Of a stretch of 37,198 nt of DNA, positions 7,643-21,600 are shown piece after piece. Every line of letters begins with the position of its first letter. Position 1 is the first letter of the stretch. This stretch comes from Apostichopus californicus (Eukaryota > Echinodermata > Holothuroidea > Aspidochirotida > Stichopodidae): NCBI GenBank assembly GCA_020650975.1, contig JAIPMN010012453.1, positions 1 through 37,198 on the forward strand. Reading direction: 5' to 3'. A program made the translations under genes and the position numbers. A model generated the notes under the pieces. The model had not been told where the DNA came from. It worked only from the letters and a program-made list of their open reading frames with translations, and did not search any database.

Positions 7643-8876
7643 GGTACCACAGAACTACAATACATAGAAGCTCCTTCCGGCTCATCGTTTGCAGCAATTT
7701 GAAGTGCACCAGCTGACTCAAAAGCATCAACCCACATCACAACGTTAGGCAATGAATTGCCCAATTAATTTGCCAAATTCTTAAAAAACAAAATAATTAC
7801 ACACAAATGTGAGGGACTTGTAAGGATATGTGTACACGGGATGGAAGGTGAAAATGAATCTGGCATATTTTTAAAATGAAGGTGGCTGGTGTTAGTTTCA
7901 GATAATGGTTGGGTCACATGTCAGCTGGCGCGGATCCAACGTCATACACACACAAACAAAAGGATAAGGTTTTAGCAACGAACCAGGGCCACACTCTACT
8001 GGATCCGCCCTTGCTGAGGGGATGGTGGTGGTGCTGGCTGGGGGGGGGAGGGGGGTTTGGGGTCACAATCGCCAGTACTACATATTTGGACACGCTATTC
8101 CCAACGTAAATTGGTGTTTCACAGTATGTGACAGAATTAATTGTTCTGTTAAATCTAGTACTTCGCTATGAAATAAGTTTAAGAATTCTTTAGAATTGAC
8201 TTCCGTTGAAAGTTCTTGAACCGTACCGTACGTTAAGCAAACGGGCTCTCCTACTCATGTACACATCCACTTGAGGTGGCTACTATTAGAGTCTATATCC
8301 ATCCGCCCGAATGTTGTCCTATCTCAGGAAAAGTGCCAACAAGCAGCAGGATAACATCTTTTTTGACCTGTTATCAATCATGATCTAGTTTTGTGTGGCT
8401 TGCATGTTGAAGAGCATGAATGGAAGTACATGTGGTGAGAAAATTGGGTCAATTGAGGCAATTTTAGCCCTTAGTAGGCCTCCCAGGAACAGCGTACGAA
8501 AATTGTTTACTACTGAGTGAAGAGGTTTGTTTACAAGTGACGAAAACCTCTGGCTCGGATGGCAAAAAATCTACATTGTCATGATACGGAAAATTGATGG
8601 TGCCATGAAAGGCCAACTTGTCAGCTATCCGGTGATGGGTAGCGTTTAGCTAGTGAGAACTTCTATCTAGACATAGAGACCACATTCAACTTTTGTGATT
8701 TTAGTGTGTAAGTCAATCAATGGGGCTTTTAATGGGCGTATGCTACCTTGAACTGGGATAATAATCGATCGTCAGCCTAATGTCAGTATGAATTGTTCCA
8801 ACCTTGTACGGAGAGCCAAACGTTCCATAAATGTCGAAAAAGAAAGTGAAATGCCCAAATTAATATATATATGTCC
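7643..8876. other. intergenic, no gene seen
   Basis: No recognised exon was found. A G-rich patch at 8020-8062 has a G9 run (8040-8048) then G6 and G4 tracts, and could form a quadruplex on the plus strand. Confidence 0.5.
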
Positions 8877-9183
8877 AATTCGATATCAACATGTTACAAT
8901 TCCATATCAACATGTTACAATTCCATATGAACATGTCCAAACAAAATACAATATGTCATTACGTCTATCAACATGTCAAATTCAACATCAGCATGTCGAA
9001 AACTTGTAACAGCATGCCACTACTACATTGGTCATGTCAACATTGCTTGCTAGATACAATATTTACGTCATGCTATAATTTTGGCACATCGGCGCGCGCC
9101 ATCGTTTCATTAATGCCCAAAACTTGTGTCAGCATGTCGAGATTTATATGAGAATGTCCAAAACTTGTGTCAGCATGTTGAGA
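8877..9183 (+). repeat. short CATGT-centred tandem repeats
   Basis: Three near-identical ~21-22-bp units (ATATCAACATGTTACAATTC type) occupy about 8880-8945. They are followed by looser ATGTC-containing units. AAAACTTGTGTCAGCATGT is repeated at about 9119 and 9158. Confidence 0.75.
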
Positions 9184-9260
9184 GAAGGAAATAAAATATT
9201 CAAGCCACAGGGATCACGTTGATGCCTTAGTGCAATTTTTGGGCCCTTTGTCTATTTTCA

Positions 9261-9500
9261 CATGATTAATTCCTGTGTGGGCAATTGGGCCTTTGAGGTT
9301 GCTGTATGGGCCCCGTTACAGTTAAAAAAGTCGTTGGTATTTTTGGATACCGCAATGTCCAATAGGGCCAACACCTCTAAAAGAATTATCCTGCTTTTTG
9401 TTAACATAATCAAAACATGTGTGGGCCATGGGCCCTTTATGGCTGTTGCCTGGGGCCCTGTACAGGTAAAAGTCGTATATGGTATATTTTGGACACTTCA
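9261..9500 (+). repeat. diverged direct repeat pair, ~147-bp offset
   Basis: 9268-9350 and 9415-9495 share TGTGTGGGC, GGGCC, TTGCTG/TGTTGC, GGGCCC and GTTACAG/GTACAGG, then AAAAAGTCGT/AAAAGTCGTA and TTTTGGA in order. An old tandem duplication is likely. No coding function is evident. Confidence 0.65.
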
Positions 9501-9704
9501 CTTTCTGTTTCGACATTTATGGAACGTTTGGCTCTCCGTAACCTTGATCTAGTAGAAACAGGATATCCACACTGTTTAAACTGTCTCTATAATTACCTCA
9601 AAGCTTTGTCTTGATAGTATTATAGGCTACAGTAGATATCAAAATTCGTCTGCAGCGAGGTACTCCTTCAGGTGTGGAAATATTCAAACGCATAAAACTT
9701 TTGT

Positions 9705-9756
9705 AGGTCATGACCTTTCGGCAGAAACTTTGGAGAGGTCACATGCGATGACGTAA
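9705..9756. promoter_or_regulatory. nuclear-receptor palindrome and CRE-like site upstream of F-spondin
   Basis: AGGTCATGACCT (9705-9716) is a perfect inverted repeat of the AGGTCA half-site with no spacer. This is the classical palindromic thyroid-hormone/retinoid response element. Another AGGTCA half-site (9736-9741) and a CRE-like TGACGTAA (9749-9756) follow. The cluster lies about 345 bp before the F-spondin ATG, so a promoter role is plausible. Receptor identity cannot be read from the sequence. Confidence 0.5.
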
Positions 9757-10058
9757 ATTATGAACGTCTGTAAGTACAAGTGTGGTACGCCAGACATGTA
9801 ACTGCACTGCAATACTGGTACACACTGTACATGTACACTCAGTACGTAAATTAGGCCAACACTACCAGACCACTAAATGACGGTCGCAAAGATTGTCGGC
9901 GAAACTGCAACGGACGGATAATACTTTTGTTATTACACTTTTTAGTCGGAATTATACTATTGAAGTAGATATTGTATAAGTTAAGTGTTAACACGACACA
10001 AGTGCCAAGTAACCATTTTTCAGAAGGTTAATTTACAGCAAAACAACATCGGCGAAAG

Positions 10059-10248
10059 ATGTGGATAATTCGTTCAATTTATTTGTTACTCTTAGGTCTC
10101 CTTGTTTTTACGATCAAAGAAAGTGATGCCGTTTCTTGTAATCGGGATCTTGGAGGTGGGAGTTTACCGAGAATACAGGGGGATAATGGCTATCGAGTTC
10201 GCATAACTGGACAACCAGAGTTTTATAATCCGGGCGATACTTATCAAG
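10059..10248 (+). CDS. SPON1: F-spondin exon 1: signal peptide and start of reeler domain
   Basis: This exon encodes residues 1-63 plus one base, ending CAAG|GTAACA (phase 1). The hydrophobic core IYLLLLGLLVFTI followed by KESDA predicts cleavage near residue 24. The mature start has C27, then GYRVRITGQPEFYNPGDTYQ, matching the beginning of the F-spondin reeler domain. The ATG context (AAAG-ATG-T) is ordinary. The signal peptide directly after it supports this start. Confidence 0.93.
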
Positions 10249-13200
10249 GTAACAAAAATATCGAGAAAGATCTCCATTCTTTTCATGTTATAACTCTTAA
10301 GTAAGTTTTGAATCGGCAAAATAGTATTGTCATAAAGTAAAGTTGGCGGCTAGCTTTTCATCACATGGATTTAACAAACGTGTTACTGTTAGGCTTAGCC
10401 TATAGCAATGAAGACCTAGCCTAGTATTGTATTAATGAATTTGAAAGTAATATATATTTCAAGGGCAAATTGATGGCAACTTCTTGTTGCTTGTGAACGT
10501 TCTTCTCAGCCCCACCAGTACTGAAACTAGGGTAAAGCTGACTGTAAAAATGTAACTTTGTTTTGCTTTGAGCTAATAGGCATCTGACTTAAATTAATTA
10601 ATAAATTGTGTGATATGATGATCGACAAATGTCATGTCATTTCTTAGAACATTGCACCAAGCATTGTTTGTTTACCTTCTTAGTGTATTTATATTTGTTT
10701 TAAATGTGTGGGGGGGGGGAGGGAGATTATACCATAGGCATACACAACAGGTCATTAAGTTATTCTGTTTTTTGATTTGTAGCTTTGAAAATAAATTGGA
10801 TACTAATATGTATATATGTTTGAAATGACTTTTAGGCTTTAGGCCTAGATAAATTTATGTTGAATCTTTAGCATGCACATCAAACCTTGCCAAAAATACT
10901 TTCCTGTTTGCCCTTGAATAAATGAATCCTGAACCATCCAAGTCATTGCTGGCATTCGTTTTGGTGAGGATTTTAGAAAACAAGTGATAACGTTGTCAAA
11001 TTGAGGATGTTTTTTAAAATTTGAGCATGAATGGCCAATATTTTAATTTTAGCATATTTGGGAGCAAATTGTGGGCCAATTTACTGATCATGTGTAACTC
11101 AGAACTTCTTTTAGCAATCAAGTGTTTCATACAAGTATCAATTGGCAAATTTGAAAGTGGAGACTGATTTTCACACATAGATTTTTATGAAAAATAGAAA
11201 ACATAAAAAGTTCTGTTCTGGCCCCTTTGGAATTTGGTTTGTAACTTTGCACTATTCCTTCATTGCACAACTCCCAAGTATGCCCTTTAGTATAAATACT
11301 TTCATATCCTCACCATTACCAATTATCCCCTTCACTTTGATTAAAGGTCTGCTGTATAGACCCCAACTATTGCACGCTGTCATGGAAAAATCTCTTGAGA
11401 TTACGTAATCGACCTGCCTTGTTCGTAAAATGACCTGTTTTTACCAATTTTTACCAATAGTCTGCAAAGCCTGCCACATATATATGTTTTCTTGTATGAG
11501 CGTGTCTGTGTGAACGCTATATGATTGACTACACTGTAGACATGAACATATTTCCACACAGTGTTTACACAAAGAGCCTAATGTTGTTAAGAAGCTATGC
11601 AGGCTAATTGTAGAGCCTGAGGTCGATTTACGATCCTGGCAGGTCGATTACGTAATCACAAAACTTCTCCTAGCCGTGCTATAATTGAATCCAATAAAGC
11701 AGATCTTTAAGCTGAAAACATTGTACAGTAAGGTATACTACAGTTGCCCAAACAATCAACTTCACAATTACAGCACCCGCAATAAAGCCATGAAGTAAAC
11801 AAGTACAGTTTGATCTGACTAGTTTTTATCTGATGATCAAGCAAATGGACACATTTAGTAGGCATTAGTGGCTTAACAAACAGATCACTAGATTGAAAGA
11901 CCTAAAGTTGTATTTCAATGGGACTATCTTGAGATTTAGCATTGGAGTTTTTAACCGAAATAACTTGCAAATGGATACCCTAATGAATTTATAAAACTGT
12001 AACTAAGTTTTCACATGTTTGTTAGAAGGAAGGAGTGAGGGGTGGAGTGAGACAAAGAGAGAGAGAGAGAGAGGGGGGGGGAGGGGGGTGCTAGGGTAGG
12101 GGATTGATTACCAGAGCTGCAACATACTTGGATCATGTACGAACAATGTTTTCCATTAAAAGTTTGGGTCATTCCTGAATATATGTTAATTATTACAACT
12201 GTATCTATATTACAGTACAGATTTAGCTCAAACAATGGCCTTTTGGGGTGGGTATCATCTTCAAAGTGGCATCGTCCTGTTTGGTCTCTTCCTCTTCCTC
12301 CCCTATAACCCCTTTACCCCCATAGCCATGCCCCTTCTACTTAAATGGACCTTTGATGTTCGTAGATCATGTTGGTTATAATAATAGAGCTCATATAAAC
12401 TGCAGACCTGGCAGAGAATTCATTGTTTTAGTCATTGTTTAGAACAGGGTACAGTACGCTATAATTATCTGTCCAGAGATAATAAACTCAATGTAAATAG
12501 TAAACACTGGATCTGGTGTTTGTGGACAATTAGATAGACAGCAACTCTCTGGTATATACTGGTAAATTTAATCTGTCCTGATATCACCAAAAGCAGAGAA
12601 AAACAAGCTTAGTTGATTCTTTGGGGACATGATAAATATTTGCAATGCAAAGTGTGATAAATATTGTGTAAATTTCCTATATTTAAGTTACAGACATTTG
12701 TTCAAACTGCTCAGCCTGTTTGTGGAACTGCATCGGGAAGTATTGGTTCCATTTTATACATTTATCAGTGATACCAGTTAGTGACTTATATTACTAGGAC
12801 AAGGCGTAGGCATAGATATGAGCCTTTCAACCACATGATACACCTATTACATTAAGTTCTGCTGAACTGTAGGTAGGATAGGCCTTAGCTTCCGAAAGTT
12901 TTCAGTCACAACTCACAATGCAGACGACTGCAAAGTTAATTTTGTTTGTCATAACGAGTGCTTTCTTGCCGTATCTGAGGTAATTCAATCTGAATGTACT
13001 TTTCAGTTGGGTATGCAGTAACTTTGAACCACTCTGTAACCTTGTCCAAGCCACATTTAATATTTGACATTTAATTGGATTGGTTATCCTCAATATCACT
13101 ATAAAGAAAAAATGAGCTCTTTGAGGGTAATATAACGATGATATGTACTAATTGGTCAGTTTCAAGCTACTGTGCAGTGTTGTAAACCGTGCAATCCAGT

Positions 13201-15581
13201 ATAAATATAAAATCTTGTGACAATTATTTAAGCAAACTGAATACGTTTCATTTTTGTCATTAGCAAGCTTTCCAAGTGTTTGCCAGGTACTTATTGCATC
13301 AAGGCTATCACATTGCAATTTTAGCATGTGAACATGTGGACTATAGAGCTACTACCAAGCTATATATGTATGTACATTTAATATTCACATATTTCATTGG
13401 AAATATCCCTCAGTGTAAACTAAAAGAGATGTACATGGGTAGATGCCATGACAATGGTTCGAGAGCTATTTCCAACAGTTTCTGAGACTTAATTAATTCA
13501 TACAAATTTAGTCCACTATGTTATAACTTTGTCAACTAACAAATTCTATTCACTGTTTGAATTTTTTATTAGCTAATTTTTGAAGTGTTTGCTAAGGCTA
13601 TCACATTCAAGTTTACAAGCGAGATTTTTGTCAAACAGAAGAAATGTCAGAATCACGTTTTCCTTGCTAGCTTTCAATTCCAAAAATTGACAGAAACAGA
13701 GATATTGTACTCTGATTTATGAAGCCAACAATACATGTCATCGCAACGACACGTCACAATATTCAAATATCAATCGCCCTTCGAAAATAATATTTCGCCT
13801 GGAAGTGAAAATGATGGGAATGGATTTTCGACCCTTGGGCTGTTAGAAAGTGAGGAGGAAGGACTAGTTACCCCCTTCCCTCCTCCTCCTCCTTCCCTCC
13901 TCCTCTCCCTCCATCTATCTTTGCGGAGTGGTCTGCCTGATCAAGTGACAGATCTGATGAGAGCGTTTATACAGTACGTGGTAGGGTACACACTGTAGCA
14001 AAGAAAGAGAAAGTGTCGTGCCCTCCGTGGTTTTTCTGCCTCCTTTGATTTTTTTTTTTTTTCTGATCTGGGTAAACATCCCCTTCAGCAGCAATCAACA
14101 TATCAACTGGACTGGAAGGTGTAATGGGATCTCACTTCAGATTTCAAGTTTATTTTGATATTTAGTGACTGAAATATTTCTGTATGGTGAATGCTGGAGG
14201 GGGCTTGATTGTAATCAAAATGGATCAGGCCGGCTTAGCAGCAGTAGCCGAGAAAGGGTTTATATTGAAGACTAAGTGTTGATGTCATTCAGGTCAAAAT
14301 GTTGTTATTAAATTTGTAGGTAAATGCTTGACAGAAAAGGAACTAGCTGCCTACTGAATTTCAGTCTTGACATTCATTTATTGAATGTCAGTGAATTTCG
14401 TTGATTCAGAGACCTAAAAGGGGGGGGGGTGGGGGGTGGAGACTCGCGCAAAAAGAAACTCAGATACCAATAATCTGACCCAGTTTCCAATCAGGTGTAA
14501 CAGAAGTGTAAGACACCACCATCGATCCCAGAAAATAACACACACAGCTTGCTACCGTCGGTAATTAGGCACTAGTGTACAGTCAATACATGCAGCTACG
14601 GTCAATACCCACAACACAGTGTACATAGCAGCGATAGACATCTCATGTCCAGCTTAAGATAACAAGGTATCACGTTTCATTACTGTCTGCATTTTGTAGC
14701 ACTTGACAAGAAAAAAAACTTCACTTGCAAGCAACGGAAAATTAATTTTTTTCCGAGGGCGGCACGCGGTTTGGGGCGAGTCTTCAATGCCTTTAACACT
14801 CTATTGTTTAACTGTATGTATAATACATGTAGCCGACTACTTTTGTGTGTTTCTAGTAGTGAGCTCATATTTGCTGATAAAAGCAGCTATGTGTTCTATT
14901 AAAGTCTGTTCATTACATTGTATTTTAAGTATGGTGTCTGATGTAAATTGATCTATCAAAGTCTGCAGTTTTATCTGTCGACAGTCTGTCCTAGCTCTGC
15001 TCGTGCAGTTGTATAAAAGGCAAATGCAAACATGAAGAAATCAGGTTTTCATTATTTGCCGAAGGCAAAAGGAATCTGTCTGATGATGACGGTGTGTTCT
15101 GTTTATATGTGTGTTTGCAGTACGTGACACCTCACTGGAAAAGTGCCTGATGGATGGACTTCACAGTTGGTATATATGGATCCACCTCATTAATTATGTA
15201 GGAACCCTGATGTTTTCTGTAGAGATGATTTAAGGTCATGTGAGGTAAACAGCTCAAAAATGTCTGAAAACTTTGTAGACATTATAACTTTAGAAGCAAA
15301 GCTTTGAGGGACTTTATAGACTTGTTATGTGGATCCACCTTAGTACCCGAACTCTAAGTGTTTTTTGTGGAGGTCAGAGGTCATTTAAGATCAACAGAGT
15401 TTTCAAAGTCTGAAAACTCTGTAATGAGCATAATTCCAAAAGTAAAACTTGTATGAACTTGAACATATTTGGTATAAAGATCCACCTCACTTTAAAGCAC
15501 TAGAAACTTAAAGGGATTTTTCAGTGGTAGACAGTGTGACACAGTTTAAAGTACAGTATTTGGAAAAGAAAAATATTCCAC

Positions 15582-15629
<48 letters not shown>

Positions 15630-18600
15630 GTAATAACAATAATAAAACTATGTTTATAAAGCGCAACAATATCCACGATGACAATGTTCACAGGCACTAT
15701 TACAAAACTTTCAAACCATTTAAACATTTCACTTTTGAAATTGGAAACTTTTAAAAGTTGAAAAACTTACCAAAAATTAGAGATTACAAGCAGTTTTGAA
15801 TAAATGTGTTTTGAGGTGACTTTTGAAAACATGAAGTGATTGACTAGAACGAACATGTGGAGGAAGAGCTTTGAAACGTGTTGGACTTAACATTTTCAAA
15901 AGCAGGATATTGACATTAAACCTTAGTTATACAATATCTCAATATCTTGTACCTCAGAACCCGAGATATATGGTTGCTTAATTGAAACCTGTTTTGGCTG
16001 ACTAAACCGTTGAATTCTTTCTTGGAGTCAATCACAGTAGGTGTTCTGTGATGTGTATATGATTCCTATACATACATATTATGCAACTGGATTTCAGTTT
16101 ACAACTTGGATGAATCGATCCTTTTACTTGTTGTACCTCAAAGTAATCTGCCACAGAGGTAATTTAGTACCAGTCGTGACAGTATTGGGTCATGATTTTG
16201 GGCTGTACTGTAAATATATCTCATCTTAGACCTGGATGAAACTGATACTAATAACTCTGCCCTAATAACTCATGATGTCCTGATTATCGAAACAGCCGAA
16301 CGATTTGGAGGGAGGGGAGGGTAGCGGTATACGATTGTAACTACAGTACTGTACAGTTACCCTAAGTCGGCTTATTTTCATTCATGCTAAACTTTAAAAT
16401 GCCATACTGTAATGTAGTGTTTATTTTAGTCTGTTTGGTGGGGAAGTTTGCAATTAAATTTATTGTTTTTTTACGTTTTTTTTTTGTACGTAGATTTCGT
16501 CATTTGTCCAACTTACATTAATTTTAATTTACTAAGTTTTGATTAAAAAACAAACTGAAATATATACCTGTATAAATGTGATTACTGGAGTGCAGACTAC
16601 TTAGTTAAAGTTATTCACATTTTGTATCCTTAATAGAGGCTTATTATTTTCATTTCAAAATCTTCCAAGGAGACATTTAGTGTGTATAACTGTGCATCAT
16701 GGGCAGTACGGCTGTGGACATTCATAGACCAGGCCTCAAAATTCAGGCTATTAATTTAATTACGTACCTACTGTAATGCTAGTGGATTTCACCATTTCCC
16801 AGTAGGGAATAGAAAGGTTAGAACTGGCATTTTTCTGCCAGTAAAATTTTGCGTCCTTAGTTGAGGCTCAATATTTTCATCTTAATTGTCTTGAAAAGGT
16901 ATGGTTACATCATGGACAGTAGGATTGCGGATATTACCAGACTGCAAAATACAGGCTATTTTACACAGTTGGACTTAAATGCTACCTAGGGCTTAATTTT
17001 CTTTGTTTGCCAGTAGAAAGTAAAAAGGCACCATCTGTTGGCATTTTGCTGCCAGTAGACGACCTTAGAAGATAAACATAAACCAATATCGAGTAACAAT
17101 CGTCAGTGAAATATTTGAGCTGATTTTTGTAACTTTAGAAACAATTAATCCTGGGTGTAACTGCTCATTACCAAAGTTCTGTTGAAAGCCTTTACATCAA
17201 TTGACATTGTACAGTTAGTCAGGTAAATGGCAACTGGTGGGAAATTTTTAAGCACATATTTTTGCAATATTTAGCAATCATGTGCTTCATTTAAGTAACA
17301 ACTAAAGAGTTATCTAACTTCCAAGTACCGTGATTGATATTATTATTGTCAATTTTGTTTTGTACATTTTGTTTTCCTTTCTTTAATACTTTTTTCAGTT
17401 ATTTTCTTTCTTTTCTTTAGGGTAACTAGCTTTGATAAACATTTTGCTTTTTCTATTATCCTGTATATACCATTACTGCACTGTTTTTGTATGTCTATGT
17501 ATATGTGAAATATATTAACTGAACTGAACTGACATGGCTAAAATTGTGAAGTTTGTAGGCCTTATCATTCATTTTCTGAAGGAGAATAGAGTTTCTGTTC
17601 TCTGAAGGAGAATAGAGTTGCTGTTTAAGAAACTAAAAGTACTTTGGGGGACATTGATGTAAAAACAAATATTTATGCAGTTTTTATCACTTCGCTTTCC
17701 TTGACGCTTACCCTGAAAATTAATTTTTAACAGAAAACATTTTTGTCTCGAAGATATGGAAAGCGGCATGTATACATATTTACGCAAAAGTTTACTTGAT
17801 ATGATGTCACTATGACATCACACATTGACGAAATGTCAGCTTCTTACAAGACTTTTAAACCTTTTGATATAGCCTTCCAAATGGATCAAGATTTTACTTT
17901 AGGTATTCTGGGGAAGTTTTTCATCACCAAACTCTTTTATCGTACTTATTTTAAAGCTAAAGACATCTGGTAGTTGAGTATACTACTGCTTATAGGGTTA
18001 ACGTTCGGAGATAAAAGTTTATTTCGTGCTGAGACCTTGAAATTAAACCACATGGATGTACTGTACACAGTGCACAAACTACTTGAGCTCTGGTGATTAG
18101 ATTCTGAGACAGCCAGTATTCAATTCAATCCAACTTTATTTCAACCAACAGCAGTGCTGTTCAAATGATTTACGGTGTGATGTGTTCATCCAATAGACTT
18201 CAATATGCTTATATGACGAAGAAATTTTAATTGCAAAGTAGGATTATATAAATATGACATTCCTCTTAAAGTTAATATCTTCATCTGATATATATCTGCT
18301 TCGATATATAATCCTATACGGACATCGACCGATCTATATACGGTATGCTTTACAGAACATGTCCTCCGAAATTCATTCCAGGCGTATTCAATCAAATCTT
18401 TCTCTGCGGACTTAATTTAAATGCATGACTATGAAACGTAGCAGCGTGTCATGTATTCTGGCAATTAAGTGGACAAATATTATCCGAATAATCGTCCGTC
18501 GAAGTGAACTTGAAAGGGTAATTAGATCCCCGACAGATCGTTACCATGGCAAACCCGTGTCCCAGATGTATTTCAAAATTGGACGAAGCAGATCCATTAA

Positions 18601-21600
18601 CTGCAAGAAACAAATTCCTCTGAGAATTCCACTCAAATAATCAAGTTTCGCGATATAGTGCACAGGGGTTCACTTAAAGGGGAAAAAAACAAAACACATC
18701 CACCTTGGAGACAGCTGGTTATATTGGAGAGGATTGAATTCAAAAGCTCCTAATTAAGTTACAAATATTGATTTATCGCCCAACATTGGATTCGTTTGAG
18801 TTTCGAGGAATAGGCTTAACTGCTGATAGCCTACAGTATAACCAAGATGTCTTAAATCGGTGTAGGTTTCATTGTGAGGGTTGTGGTCGGTAAGGCATTA
18901 AAACTGATTCGTAATGAAGAGATAACGGCTGTGATAGTTGTTGTGTGTTGCCACTCTTTTTCGTAATAAAATTTAACGACATCTGTTTCATATATTCTAA
19001 CACATTTTCGTCTTTTTTTTTGTGTCCTTTCTGTTTGTGCAATGCAGTTATTAGCTTCTACTGCTCATCATATTGATAAATGAACATGTGTCGAAGACCG
19101 GCTGAAATCTGGCCTGTAAATAAGCCGATTATTTAAAAAAAAAAAAATAGTCCATTAAATTACAGCACAGAGCTGTCTCTTGTCTTTCAAACCAATTAAA
19201 GAATTGAAAGCAAATCCCAATTATAATTTTTGCTAGTTCACAAAACCAGTGCTGAGTCGTGTTAGTAATGAGTGGCATAGCGGATGTTATTTAGAATTAT
19301 TCGTAGGGTAAAGGCATGCCAAATTTTCAGCAGACAATTCCTTGTGTTATTAGAACTTTGTGACAAATCAGAAAAACTGTAAAAAGAAGAAAGGACAGAG
19401 TTGAAATTAAACGTGGATGCCTTTTCCTCCAAAAGGTTTTCTTTCTTACGCAGTCTTGTCACTCACCTCCCTCCTCCACCCTACCGTGCAGTTTCTCGTA
19501 AATGTTGAGTGTCTTCTGAAAATTCTGTAGCATGGAGATTTAATTAGAGATCCATTTGTTAAAGGGTGTGAAGACTCGCGCAAAAAGAACGTCTGATGCC
19601 GGTAATCTGATCTAGTTTCCAATCAGGTGTAACAAGTGTTAGACACCACCATCGATCCCAGAAAATATACACACAGCTTGCTACCGTCGGTAATTAGACA
19701 CTAGTGTACAGTCAGTACATACAGCTGCGGTCAATACCCACAGCACAGTATACAAACGATACAGCGATGGACATCTCTGGTCCAGCTAAAGATAACTAGG
19801 TATCACGTTTTATTACTGTCTGCATTTTGTAGCGACACGAACAAAACGTCACTTGCAAGCAACAGAAATTTAACTTTATCAGAGGGCGGCACACGGTTTG
19901 GGGCAAGTCTTCTAAGGGAAGATAGCATCCTGTAATAATTCTTCCTGCGTGCAGAATTGACACAGTTTTTACTGTACTGGGCAATAATTTTCACTGTTAA
20001 AATGAATAGTTTTAAAAAAAAGTGAATTTTTTTTTATGTGTTTCATGAAATCACCAGATGTACCATCTGCTAAGATATTTTCAACAGAAATATTTTAGGA
20101 ATTTAAAATGTGTGGTTTATTACATGTATGGGAATTCATTTGGTTGATAGTTTATACCATTATTCATAAATCAAAAATCAAATTCTATGGAATTTATGTT
20201 TTTTTGTCTGTTTTTTCCCTTTGACTGGGAATTGAAGTTTGTTGGAAAAAAATAGATCAAGTGAGACACTGGGGGAAGGGAGGGGGAAGGGAGGGGGAAG
20301 GGAGGGGAAAGGAAGGAAGGAAGGGAATTCTGAGCTTCAAGAAGGAGAGAGAGGAGGGTGGAGAGAGATGAAGGGGAGAGGAGGGAGGAGAGAGAAGGGG
20401 ACAAGAGGAGGAAAGGAGAGGTTAGGAAGGGGGAGGAAGGAGGATGAATGACATTTAATAATTAAGTGCCCTCTTGAGATCTGATGTTATTAATTTATGC
20501 TTAAAAAATGGAATTGACCAGCAATTGTTTTCCTTGAAAGAGTACAGTATGTATAATTTAGCAATAACATTGTATTTTAAAAGATTTTTTTGGAGCCTGG
20601 AGGTGTAGGGTAATACTCCCATACTAAAGAGTGTGGAACACTAACTACTGTTAGTACTGTATGTACGCTCATTGTTCTCTGTGTGTCATCTTTAATACTA
20701 CAATTTATGAGGTTGTATTTACATTGCTTCAGATTTGAACAAAAGTACATATGTATGCAGTGATTAGTATACATACACTATTAAGTAATGAATACAGTTA
20801 CTTTGTCTTGATGCCAGAGCTTGATAACAAGGTTTAGTCTTTCAAATCATGTGAAATGAGAAATAATTTCACTGCTTTACTTTGATTTATTATATATATA
20901 TATTTTTTTTTGGGGGGGGGGGAGGCTTTTGCTCTTGACCATTACTGTAGGTGATATTATCAAACATAACAGTCTGCTCAACTATTAAATTTAATGCTGT
21001 TGTATATACTTGAATGGTATATGTATGTATTTGATCATGTATGTACAGTATGTACTACACTGAACAAGTATTGATAATAGTTATGTTTAAAGCTGTTCAG
21101 GGATTCAGGAAAAGAGTTCAGGTGAAGCATATCCTGTAATATAATCTAATCTTGCCTAGAAAGCTATCTAGGTAAACCATCAAAGCCACATGTGAGTCAT
21201 AGGGTGCTAGACACCTCAAGATCATCTGTATTGTTTCAACATACATCGTACTGGCAATAATTTTGTATTCAAACTAGCAGTTTCGAAACGTTCTGAACTT
21301 TTGTCTTGTTATCAGATACTATTGTTCCTGTTTACAGAATGTGCTATGCATCCTTGCATTTGTATCTGCAATTTGTGCATTTTGCATAGTATTTTTGCAT
21401 AGCATTTTACATGGCATTTTGCATGGCAGTTTACATAGCATTTTATATAGCATTTTGCAGTGTGATACCGGATCAAATTATTCCCTGAAATATGCTACTG
21501 AAGACTTGTTTAAACCATTATCATAGCAGACCACACTATAGTGTAAGAAAATAGTAATATATAATAATAAAATAAAATACTATATGGTTCCTGTGTACAG

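Noticed and set aside
15524..15754. Frames with poly-Asn or poly-Ile across the AAT repeat
   Set aside because: These are artefacts of a trinucleotide microsatellite inside intron 1.
20171..20451. Low-complexity Ser/Leu/Pro and Gly/Arg/Glu frames in the polypurine tract
   Set aside because: Skewed base composition keeps the frames open. There is no splice context or family similarity.
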